NCBI RefSeq assembly: GCF_029223255.1
Contig: NZ_JARHUC010000003.1
Coordinates: forward strand, 744,001 to 808,000
DNA length: 64,000 nt
Direction: 5' to 3'
Source: Albimonas marina
Lineage (GTDB): Bacteria; Pseudomonadota; Alphaproteobacteria; Rhodobacterales; Rhodobacteraceae
A program made the translations under genes and the position numbers. Under the pieces are notes generated by a model. That model did no database searches, had not been told where the DNA came from, and worked only from the letters and a program-made list of their open reading frames with translations. Below are positions 1 through 7,096 of this stretch, piece after piece (the stretch's first letter is position 1; each line of letters starts with the position of its first letter).

Positions 1-477
1 GTCGGCGATCGTCGGCCCCTCGCCCACCAGCCACTCCCGCCCGCTCAGCGCCGCTTCGAGGATCGGGACGAGGTCGGCCAGCAGGCGCCTGCCTTCGGCG
101 ATCAGGGCAGCGTTCTCGATCGGGTCGGCGACGATGGTGTTGAAGAACACCAGGCTCGTGGGCCGGGCGATGCGGCACTGGATCCAGTCGAGCCACTGGT
201 CGACCTGCGCATGACGCGCCGGATCCCCGGGATGCCAGTCTTCCAGCCCGCGGGAGCGGCAGATGTGGCGCAGGATCGCCATGGACTCGGCCAGCACCAG
301 CCCGTCGTCCTCCAGCACCGGGATCTGGCCGTTGGGGTTCAGGGCCAGGAACTCCGGCCGCCGGTGGTCGCCCTTCATCAGGTCCACCACGCGACGCTCG
401 CAGACGACGCCGGCGCAGTTCAGCAGGGCCTCGACCCGGCGGGAATTCTGAGAGAACGGATGCAGATGCAGGATCAT
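1..477 (-). CDS. Glutathione S-transferase family protein (3' end outside window)
   Basis: The reading frame starts at the ATG at 477-475 and runs off the left edge, giving 159 visible residues. The N-terminal half has the thioredoxin-fold pattern of GSTs: an early HPFSQNSRR segment where the active-site Ser/Cys region lies, then NPNGQIPVLEDDG and ESMAI, the usual cis-proline and glutathione-binding turn. The last visible residues, EWLVGEGPTIAD, match the start of the conserved C-terminal helical domain (the GDxPTIAD N-capping motif). The family conjugates glutathione to electrophiles or acts as a cytosolic thiol reductase; the substrate cannot be read from sequence. A perfect inverted repeat lies about 64 bp upstream of the start and may regulate it. 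Confidence 0.88.
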   Translation of the reverse strand, partial: MILHLHPFSQNSRRVEALLNCAGVVCERRVVDLMKGDHRRPEFLALNPNGQIPVLEDDGLVLAESMAILRHICRSRGLEDWHPGDPARHAQVDQWLDWIQCRIARPTSLVFFNTIVADPIENAALIAEGRRLLADLVPILEAALSGREWLVGEGPTIAD

Positions 478-540
478 GCTCAGGGTCCTTGCGAAGATGG
501 GGGCGGCCATCCGCCTCCCTTGCTGCGCACCCTGCGCCCC

Positions 541-568
541 GCCTGCTGACAGCATCGTGTCAGCAGGC
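541..568. promoter_or_regulatory. Perfect inverted repeat upstream of the GST gene, likely operator
   Basis: Two 11-bp arms, GCCTGCTGACA and TGTCAGCAGGC, are separated by six bases (gcatcg). The site lies 64 bp upstream of the GST start codon and downstream of the GIY-YIG-type gene on the same strand. No T-run follows on either strand, so an operator is more likely than an intrinsic terminator. The regulator is not in the window. Confidence 0.5.
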
Positions 569-678
569 TTCGGAGGGGCTGAAGAAAGTTCCGCGGTCGC
601 TGGGTCGATCCCGGAATTCGGTGGGAAGTCAGATAGATGTCCGGCGTTCCTCAAGCGGCCCTTCGGCGCGGCCCCGCC

Positions 679-1011
679 TCAGATCGCCCGCGCCCCCAGC
701 CGTTCCGCGGCGGCGGCGCGGCGATCCTTGAGCTCGCGGGGCAGGGCGATCTCCTCGATCTTCTCCAGCGACTCGACCTCCTCGAAGGTGAAGGCCTGGC
801 CTCCATGGGCCGCGAGCGCGGACTTCATGTCGGGATGCAGGGGCGAGCCCTGGCGCATTGAAAAGTCGAAGCGATTGCGCGCGGCGACGAGGTCGCGGCC
901 CGCCCCCACCCAGGCCTCGCCCGTCGCCTCGCAGCGCACGAGCCATACGCCCGGGCGGCGCTTGCTTTCCTTCCACGCGGCCATGGCCGCCTTGCGATCC
1001 GACGTCTTCAT
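679..1011 (-). CDS. GIY-YIG nuclease family small protein
   Basis: This 110-residue protein begins MKTSDRKAAMAAWKES and has the core GVWLVRCEATGEAWVG, followed by an RNRFDFSMRQGSPLHPDM segment. That pattern is typical of a short, degenerate GIY-YIG-like family found in Proteobacteria (inference from family memory). The canonical GIY and YIG triads are replaced by GVW and WVG, so nuclease activity is doubtful. It ends in a charged helix (KDRRAAAAERLGARAI). The start at 1011 has a GAGGAG ribosome site just upstream. A 20-bp perfect palindrome sits 13 bp before the start, shared with the divergent DUF2239 fusion gene, so the two are probably co-regulated. Confidence 0.72.
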   Translation of the reverse strand: MKTSDRKAAMAAWKESKRRPGVWLVRCEATGEAWVGAGRDLVAARNRFDFSMRQGSPLHPDMKSALAAHGGQAFTFEEVESLEKIEEIALPRELKDRRAAAAERLGARAI

Positions 1012-1024
1012 GACCGGCTCCTCG

Positions 1025-1044
1025 AATTAAACCCGGGTTTAATT
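1025..1044. promoter_or_regulatory. 20-bp perfect palindrome between divergent genes, candidate operator
   Basis: AATTAAACCC followed by its exact reverse complement GGGTTTAATT forms an AT-flanked palindrome in very GC-rich DNA. It lies 13 bp upstream of the minus-strand gene at 1011 and 70 bp upstream of the plus-strand gene at 1115. A TTGACA box at 1043-1048 overlaps its right edge and could be the -35 element of the plus-strand promoter, so a protein bound here could block both promoters. Confidence 0.6.
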
Positions 1045-1114
1045 GACATGACCGCCGCCCGATGGCAATGGGTCCGCGACGCCCCCCCGCCGTCCCCGCA
1101 CCGGACCCCGAGCC

Positions 1115-2080
1115 ATGACCGATCCCGCCCCCCTCCACGCCGCCTTCCTCGGCCCCCGCCTGCTGGCGCGCGGATCGCTGGCCGAGGTGGCGGCGGCGCT
1201 GCACGCCTCGCCCGCGCCGGGGGCGCTGGTCTTCGATCCGCAGGGCCGCCAGATCGACCTCGACCTGCGCGGGACCGAGGCCGACGTCCGCGCCCGCCAC
1301 GCCGATCCGGCCGAGACCGCGCCCCGTCCCCGCGGGCGCGGCCGCCCGAAGCTGGGCGTGGTGGCGCGCGAGGTCACGCTGCTGCCGCGGCACTGGGACT
1401 GGCTGACGGGGCGGGGCGGCGCCTCGGCCGCGATCCGCCGCCTGGTCGAGGCCGCGCGCCGCGCCGAGGCCCCCAAGGACGCCCGTGACGCCGCCTGGCG
1501 CTTCATGTCCGCGGCCGGCGGCGACCTGCCGGGCTTCGAGGAGGCCGCCCGCGCCCTCTACGCCGGCGACGCCGAGGGCTTCGCCGCCCGGCTCGCCGCC
1601 TGGCCCGCGGACCTCGCCGAGCACGCCCGCCGCCTCGCCGCCCCGGGGCTGCGCCAGCCGGCGGGCCATCGGGACGTCTCCCCAACCGCCGTGCGCGCGC
1701 TGATGGCCGACCCGCCGCCGGGTGCGGCCCTGATGCTGAACCTGCTGCGGCTGCGGGAGGTGGCGGACTATTCCGAGACCCCCGACCTCGCCCCCGAGAC
1801 CCCGATCTCGGGCGTCGCGGCCTTCGAGCGCTACGTGCGCGAGACGCTCCCCCTGCTGCGCGAGAGCGGGGGGGAGCTGACGCTGCTCGCCCGCGCCCAC
1901 CCCGCCCTGATCGGGCCGGAGGGGGAGCGGTGGGACCGCGCGATGCTGGTGCGCCAGGCGAGTCTCGAGGCGTTCCTCGCCCACGCGCAGGATCCGCGCA
2001 TCGCCGCCGCCCTGCCGCACCGGACCGCCGCCGTCGCCGACAGCCGCCTGATCCCGCTGACCGAGACGCCGCTGGACTGA
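1115..2080 (+). CDS. DUF2239 domain fused to a DUF1330-like domain
   Basis: The protein has 321 residues in two parts. Residues ~1-185 match DUF2239 in layout: an N-terminal ALVFDPQGRQIDLDL strand, then the basic GRGRPKLGVVAREVTLLPRHW segment, then GGASAAIRRLVEAARR. Residues ~200-321 carry a DUF1330-like ferredoxin-fold pattern: ALMLNLLRLREVADY, an AFERYVRETLPLLRESGG helix, GPEGERWDRAMLV and a final TAAVADSRLIPL strand. Both domains are of unknown function. Joined in one chain they suggest one biochemical task. The gene is divergent from the GIY-YIG-type gene and shares its palindrome. Domain calls are from memory of family patterns. Confidence 0.75.
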   Translation: MTDPAPLHAAFLGPRLLARGSLAEVAAALHASPAPGALVFDPQGRQIDLDLRGTEADVRARHADPAETAPRPRGRGRPKLGVVAREVTLLPRHWDWLTGRGGASAAIRRLVEAARRAEAPKDARDAAWRFMSAAGGDLPGFEEAARALYAGDAEGFAARLAAWPADLAEHARRLAAPGLRQPAGHRDVSPTAVRALMADPPPGAALMLNLLRLREVADYSETPDLAPETPISGVAAFERYVRETLPLLRESGGELTLLARAHPALIGPEGERWDRAMLVRQASLEAFLAHAQDPRIAAALPHRTAAVADSRLIPLTETPLD

Positions 2081-2241
2081 GCCCGGCCACGGCCACCGGA
2101 CGGGGCAGGGGGCGCGCGCGCCCCGGCCGGCGCCGCCCCGTGCCGCGGGGCCTGCCGCCCGGTCCCCGTTTGACACCGCGCGGGCGCCGTCGCATCCTCC
2201 GCCCCGGCGTGCAGGCGACGACCTGCGGGGACGGAGATCCC

Positions 2242-3618
2242 ATGAAGATCATCATCTGCGGCGCGGGCCAGGTCGGCTCGCAGATCGCCCGCCACCTCAG
2301 CCGCGAGGCCAACGACGTCACCATCGTCGACCAGGACGCGGGGCTCGTGCGGCGTGTGACGGACTCCTTCGATGTCAATGGAATCGTTGGATTCGCCTCC
2401 CATCCCGACGTGCTCGAGCGCGCGGGCGCCGAGGACGCCGACATGTTGATTGCAGCCACCTTCGCCGACGAGGTGAACATGGTGGCCTGCCAGGTGGCGC
2501 ACTCGGTCTTCTCGGTGCCCCAGAAGATCGCCCGCATCCGCGCGCAGTCCTACCTCGAGAACCGCTGGGCGGACCTGTTCCGGCGCGATCACATGCCCAT
2601 CGACGTGGTGATCAGCCCGGAGCTCGAGGTCGCGCGCGTCGCCATGCGCCGGCTGGAGAACCCCGAGGCCTTCGACATCGAGAACTTCCTCGACGGGAAG
2701 GTGCGGCTGGTGGGCACGCGGCTGCTGGACGACTGCCCGGTGGTGAACACGCCCCTGCGCCAGCTGTCGGAGCTGTTCTCGACCCTGCGCGCCATCGTGG
2801 TCGCCTACCGCCGCGACGGGCAGCTTCACGTGGCCTCGCCGCAGGACTCGCTGTTTGCCGGCGACGACATCTACTTCGTGGCCGCGGCCGAGGACGTGAC
2901 CCGCACCCTGTCGCTGTTCGGTCGCGAAAGCCGCAAGGTCGCGCGTGTGGTGATCGTGGGCGCCGGCAACGTCGGGCTGCAAGTGGCCAGAATGCTTGAG
3001 AAACACCCGGGCCGCCCCCGCGTGAAGATGATCGACCGCAACCGCGTGCGCGCCGAGCGCGCGGCCGAGGAGCTGGAGCGCACCATCGTCCTGCTGGGCG
3101 ACGGCCTCGACCCGATCCTGCTCGAGGAGGCGAACGTCCGCGACGCCGACGCGATCCTGTCGCTGACCGACGACGACAAGACCAACCTGCTGGCCGCGGC
3201 GCGGGGCAAGAAGGCCGGCTGCCGGACGGCGATCGCGCTGTCGAACGATCCCTCCTACGCCGAGCTTTCGGACAGCCTGGGCGTCGACGCCCTGCTGGTG
3301 CCCCGCTCGACCACCGTCTCCTCGATCCTGCGCCACGTGCGCCGGGGCCGGGTGCGGGCGGTCTACGCGGTGGGCGACGCCGAGGCGGAGGTGATCGAGG
3401 CGCAGGTGCTCGCCACCTCGCCCATCGCCGGCAAGCCGCTGCGGGCGGCGGGCTTTCCCGAATCCGCCATCGTCGGCGCGGTGCTGACGCGCGACGGGGT
3501 CAAGATGCCCTCGGGCGACCTCGTGATCCAGGAGCATGACCGCGTGGTGGTCTTCGCGCGCCGCGACGTGGTGCGGGAGGTGGAGCAGCTGTTCCGCGTC
3601 TCGGTCGACTTCTTCTGA
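2242..3618 (+). CDS. trkA: Trk system potassium uptake protein TrkA
   Basis: TrkA is the cytoplasmic NAD(H)-binding regulatory subunit of the Trk potassium importer. The 458-residue length equals the usual TrkA length. It has two RCK units, each with a Rossmann N-part. The glycine motifs are GAGQVG near residues 7-12 and GAGNVG near residues 239-244, and the acidic ends of the second strands are IVDQD and MIDRN. RCK-C domains follow, the second containing AGFPESAIVGAVLTRDG. The frame stays open far upstream, but the Met at 2242 begins the classic MKIIICGAGQVG sequence. trkH follows 16 bases after the stop, so the two are almost certainly co-transcribed and work as one transporter. Confidence 0.97.
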   Translation: MKIIICGAGQVGSQIARHLSREANDVTIVDQDAGLVRRVTDSFDVNGIVGFASHPDVLERAGAEDADMLIAATFADEVNMVACQVAHSVFSVPQKIARIRAQSYLENRWADLFRRDHMPIDVVISPELEVARVAMRRLENPEAFDIENFLDGKVRLVGTRLLDDCPVVNTPLRQLSELFSTLRAIVVAYRRDGQLHVASPQDSLFAGDDIYFVAAAEDVTRTLSLFGRESRKVARVVIVGAGNVGLQVARMLEKHPGRPRVKMIDRNRVRAERAAEELERTIVLLGDGLDPILLEEANVRDADAILSLTDDDKTNLLAAARGKKAGCRTAIALSNDPSYAELSDSLGVDALLVPRSTTVSSILRHVRRGRVRAVYAVGDAEAEVIEAQVLATSPIAGKPLRAAGFPESAIVGAVLTRDGVKMPSGDLVIQEHDRVVVFARRDVVREVEQLFRVSVDFF

Positions 3619-3634
3619 ACCGCGCAGGCCCGCC

Positions 3635-5158
3635 ATGCGCCTGAGGGGCTTTCCCGTCTTCCTGGTCTTCGCCTTCGCGCTGGGGGCGATGATGCTGCTG
3701 CCCGCGCTGGCGGCGGGGCTGGAGCGGGACTGGCGCTCGGCGCGGCTGTTCTTCTACGCGGCGCTCTTCGTGATGCTGGCGGCCTCGGCGCTGGGGGCGG
3801 CGGCCTGGCGGCGCGGGGCGTCGGGGGCGAACGCGCGGGCCGAGCTGATGACGCTGCTGGGCGTCTTCGCCGCGGGGCCGGTCTTCGCCGCCGCGCCCAT
3901 CGCGCTGATCCTGCCGGAACTGGGCTGGACCGGGGCCTATTTCGAGGCGACCTCGTCCCTGACCACCACCGGGGCCACGCTGATCACGCCCTTCTCGGCG
4001 CCGCCGTCGATCCACCTGTGGCGCTCGATGCTGGGCTGGGTCGGGGGGCTGGCGACGCTGGTGGGCGCCGTCTCGATCCTCGCCCCGCGGGAGTTGCTGG
4101 ACCTGCCCGGCGCCTCGTCCGCGGGCGAGGCGCGGATGCGCGTCGGCCGGATCCTGGCGCTGGGGCCGGGCGGACGCCGCGCGATGCGCGCGCTGATGGC
4201 GATCGGGCCGGCCTACGCCGCGCTGACCGCCATCGCCGCTGCGGCGCTCGCCACCGCGGGAACGCCGAGCTTCGTGGCCCTGTGCCACGCGATGGGCATC
4301 GTCTCGACCTCCGGCATCTCGCCGCTCGCGGGCGGGCTCGCGGCCCAGGGCAACCGCATGGCCGAGGTGGTGGCGGTGCTGTTCCTGATCCTGTCGATCT
4401 CGCGCCTGACCTTCGGGCGGCGCGGCCCCACCGCGGGCCCCGGCGCCGCGCGCAACTGGCTCGAGGCGCGGCGCGACCCCGAGATCCAGCTGTTCCTGAT
4501 CGCGGTGGCCGTGGCGACGGCCTGGCTCTTCGCCCATGGCGTCTGGGTCGGGGCGGGGCCGAGCCAGATCTTCGACAACCCCTTCCACGCCGGCCGCGCG
4601 CTGTGGGGCGGCTTCGCGACCTCGGTGGGGATGATCTCCACCTCGGGCTACGTCTCCGCCGACTGGCCGGACGTGGTGACCTGGGCGCAGGTCGAGGCGC
4701 CCTCGCTGATGCTGATGGGCCTCGCCACCCTCGGCGGGGGCGTGGCCACCACCGCGGGGGGCGTGAAGCTGTTTCGGGCCTATGCGCTCTACCGCCATGG
4801 CGGGGGCGAGCTCGACCGGCTCTGCCACCCCTCGCGGGTCGACACGGCGCGCACCTCCGGCGGGCGGCTGTCGCGCGACGCGATCGTGAACGCCTGGGTC
4901 TACGTCATGCTCTACATGACCGCGCTGGCCGTGGCGCTGATGGCGCTGACGCTGGCGGGCATGGATTTCGACGCGGCGATGGCGGGCGCGGTCGCCTCGC
5001 TGTCGAACACCGGGCCGCTGTTTCCGCTGGCCACCGGCCACGATTACCAGCAGGCCTCCGAGGGCGCGCGCGCGGTGATGATGGCCGCGATGATCCTGGG
5101 CCGGATCGAGGTGCTGGCCGCCGTGGCGCTGTGCAACCCGGCCTACTGGCGCTCCTGA
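3635..5158 (+). CDS. trkH: Trk-type potassium transporter, membrane subunit TrkH
   Basis: TrkH is the membrane pore subunit of Trk potassium uptake. The 507-residue protein is strongly hydrophobic with about ten predicted membrane spans. It shows the four selectivity-filter-like loops of the family, seen as SLTTTGATL, STSGISPLAGG, ISTSGYVS and LSNTGPLFPL. The start is placed at 3635 (MRLRGFPVFLVF) because this Met opens directly into the first membrane span; longer in-frame versions overlap trkA and add a non-hydrophobic stretch. It follows trkA by 16 bases. The loop TLGGGVATTAGGVK near residues 368-381 fits the conserved region that contacts TrkA. Confidence 0.95.
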   Translation: MRLRGFPVFLVFAFALGAMMLLPALAAGLERDWRSARLFFYAALFVMLAASALGAAAWRRGASGANARAELMTLLGVFAAGPVFAAAPIALILPELGWTGAYFEATSSLTTTGATLITPFSAPPSIHLWRSMLGWVGGLATLVGAVSILAPRELLDLPGASSAGEARMRVGRILALGPGGRRAMRALMAIGPAYAALTAIAAAALATAGTPSFVALCHAMGIVSTSGISPLAGGLAAQGNRMAEVVAVLFLILSISRLTFGRRGPTAGPGAARNWLEARRDPEIQLFLIAVAVATAWLFAHGVWVGAGPSQIFDNPFHAGRALWGGFATSVGMISTSGYVSADWPDVVTWAQVEAPSLMLMGLATLGGGVATTAGGVKLFRAYALYRHGGGELDRLCHPSRVDTARTSGGRLSRDAIVNAWVYVMLYMTALAVALMALTLAGMDFDAAMAGAVASLSNTGPLFPLATGHDYQQASEGARAVMMAAMILGRIEVLAAVALCNPAYWRS

Positions 5159-5301
5159 TCTCGCACCCGCAGCAAACGGACGCACGCGCGAAAAGGACTT
5201 TCAATTCGCAGGCCGCGCCCTCATCTTGCCTTCATCGACCCAAGAGCGCCGAAGGGCGCCCGACTCATAAAACTGAAACCCCATGAGAGGGGGACGCAAA
5301 C

Positions 5302-5541
5302 ATGGCGGCCGACAAGCAGAACCTGCAGGATGCCTTCCTCAATCACATCCGCAAGAACAAGGTCCCGGTCACGATCTTCCTCGTGAACGGGGTCAAGCTG
5401 CAGGGCGTGATCACCTGGTTCGACAATTTCTGCGTGCTGCTGCGCCGGGACGGGCAGAGCCAGCTCGTCTACAAGCACGCGATCTCCACCGTGATGCCGT
5501 CGCAGCCGATCTCCCTTTACGAGCCCGGCGAAGAGGCTTAA
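5302..5541 (+). CDS. hfq: RNA chaperone Hfq
   Basis: Hfq is a ring-forming Sm-like protein that pairs small RNAs with their mRNA targets. At 79 residues it has the usual short alphaproteobacterial form. The N-terminus ([20 protein letters not shown]) is typical, Sm1 includes [17 protein letters not shown], and Sm2 is [12 protein letters not shown] with the conserved YKH. The C-terminal tail is only about ten residues (SLYEPGEEA), without the long disordered tail of enterobacteria. The upstream 143 bases hold a small hairpin (gcgcc/ggcgc near 5248-5260), and an AGAGGGGGA ribosome site precedes the start. hflX begins ten bases after the stop, the standard hfq-hflX operon. Confidence 0.98.
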   Translation: MAADKQNLQDAFLNHIRKNKVPVTIFLVNGVKLQGVITWFDNFCVLLRRDGQSQLVYKHAISTVMPSQPISLYEPGEEA

Positions 5542-5551
5542 TGCGCGCGGG

Positions 5552-6868
5552 ATGACCCGCGCTCATGTGCTGCATCCCGATATCCGCAACCGCCCGACGG
5601 ACGACCTCCGCCTGCCTCAGCAGGCGCTGGAGGAAGCCGTGGGCCTCGCCGCCGCCATCGACCTCGAGGTCGTCGGCGCGGACGTCGTCCGCCTGCCCAA
5701 GGCGGACGCCGGCCATCTCTTCGGCTCCGGCAAGGTCGAGGAGCTGGGCGAACGCTTCAAGGAGACGGAGACGGAGCTGGTCGTCATCGACGGCCCCGTC
5801 TCCCCCGTCCAGCAGCGCAACCTGGAGAAGGCCTGGAAGGTCAAGATCCTCGACCGCACCGGCCTGATCCTGGAGATCTTCGGCGAGCGCGCCCGGACGC
5901 GAGAGGGCGTGCTCCAGGTCGAGCTGGCGCATCTGAACTACCAGAAGACTCGCCTGGTCCGGTCCTGGACCCACCTCGAGCGTCAGCGCGGCGGCCTCGG
6001 CTTTGTCGGCGGACCCGGCGAGACCCAGATCGAGGCGGACCGCCGCGCGCTGAGCGAGCGGATCAAGAAGCTTGAGAAACGCCTTGAGACGGTGGTGAAA
6101 ACCCGCGAGCTGCATCGCGAGTCCCGCCGCAAGATCCCGTATCCGGTGATCGCGCTGGTGGGCTACACCAACGCCGGCAAGTCCACGCTGTTCAACCGCC
6201 TGACCGAGGCGCAGGTGATGGCCGAGGACATGCTGTTCGCGACCCTCGACCCCACGATGCGCGAGATCCGGCTGCCCTCGGGCCGCCGGGCGATCCTGTC
6301 GGACACGGTGGGCTTCATCTCCAACCTGCCCACGCAGCTGGTCGCGGCCTTCCGCGCCACGCTGGAGGAGGTGCTGGAGGCCGACCTGATCCTGCACGTG
6401 CGCGACGTCAGCCACGAGGACGCCGAGGCCCAGGCCGAGGACGTGGCCCGCGTGCTGGGGGCGCTGGGGGTCGGCGACGACCGCCGCGCCGGGATGCTGG
6501 AGGTGCGCAACAAGGTCGACCGGCTGCCCGACGCGCAGCGGCTCGCCATGCTCAACGAGACCGACCGCCGCCCCGAGGCGGTGGCCTGCTCTGCGCTGAC
6601 CGGGCAGGGGATCCCCGACCTCCTCGCCGCCATCGAGGCGCGGCTGGGCGCGCGGGAGCTTCCGCGCCGCCTGCGCGTGCCCTCCGAGAACGGCGCGGCG
6701 CTCGCCTGGGTCCACGCCCACATGACCGTCGACCGGACCGAGACGACCGACGAGGCGACGATCCTCGACGTGCGCGGCGATCCGGAAGATTTCGGCCGTC
6801 TCGCCAAGCGTTTCGAGGACGTCGCCGAGATCCCGTCCGAAGAAAACCTGCCGCGCGTGGCCGAGTAG
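5552..6868 (+). CDS. hflX: GTPase HflX, ribosome-associated
   Basis: HflX is a GTPase that binds and splits stalled 50S/70S ribosomes. The 438-residue protein has the N-terminal HflX domain (LPKADAGHLFGSGKVEEL, then VVIDGPVSPVQQRNLEK), the glycine-rich linker RQRGGLGFVGGPGETQ, and a coiled segment of RIKKLEKRLETVVK. The G domain follows: G1 GYTNAGKST from residue 204, a G3-type SDTVGF, G4 as NKVD, and G5-like CSALTGQG. It is ten bases downstream of hfq. The start is preceded by only a weak ribosome site, consistent with coupling to hfq. A short GC hairpin at 6881-6896 follows the stop. Confidence 0.97.
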   Translation: MTRAHVLHPDIRNRPTDDLRLPQQALEEAVGLAAAIDLEVVGADVVRLPKADAGHLFGSGKVEELGERFKETETELVVIDGPVSPVQQRNLEKAWKVKILDRTGLILEIFGERARTREGVLQVELAHLNYQKTRLVRSWTHLERQRGGLGFVGGPGETQIEADRRALSERIKKLEKRLETVVKTRELHRESRRKIPYPVIALVGYTNAGKSTLFNRLTEAQVMAEDMLFATLDPTMREIRLPSGRRAILSDTVGFISNLPTQLVAAFRATLEEVLEADLILHVRDVSHEDAEAQAEDVARVLGALGVGDDRRAGMLEVRNKVDRLPDAQRLAMLNETDRRPEAVACSALTGQGIPDLLAAIEARLGARELPRRLRVPSENGAALAWVHAHMTVDRTETTDEATILDVRGDPEDFGRLAKRFEDVAEIPSEENLPRVAE

Positions 6869-6880
6869 GCGCGCGGGGCA

Positions 6881-6896
6881 GGGCGCCTTGGCGCCC
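6881..6896 (+). terminator. Weak hairpin after hflX
   Basis: GGGCGC and GCGCCC arms surround a CTTG loop, 13 bases after the hflX stop. There is no T-run, so it may be a processing or pausing hairpin rather than an efficient intrinsic terminator. Confidence 0.35.
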
Positions 6897-7096
6897 CCCG
6901 GAAACCCGATCCGATCCGGCCCCCGGGCCGCGCATCGTCGCGCGCCCGGCGCCGCGCGTGGCCGTCACGTGTCGGAACGCGTTTCCACCGCCGCAGCGTT
7001 CATGTTCTTGCAACAATCCCTTTCCTGTCGCAGAAGGGCCGTTGGGGAAAGCGGGAGCGCGCGCCGCAGAGCGCGCCGATGGGGCAGGACGCACGC

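Noticed and set aside
1831-3636. Long minus-strand frame opposite trkA
   Set aside because: It is an antisense shadow of trkA, rich in His, Asp and Arg, without any recognisable domain.
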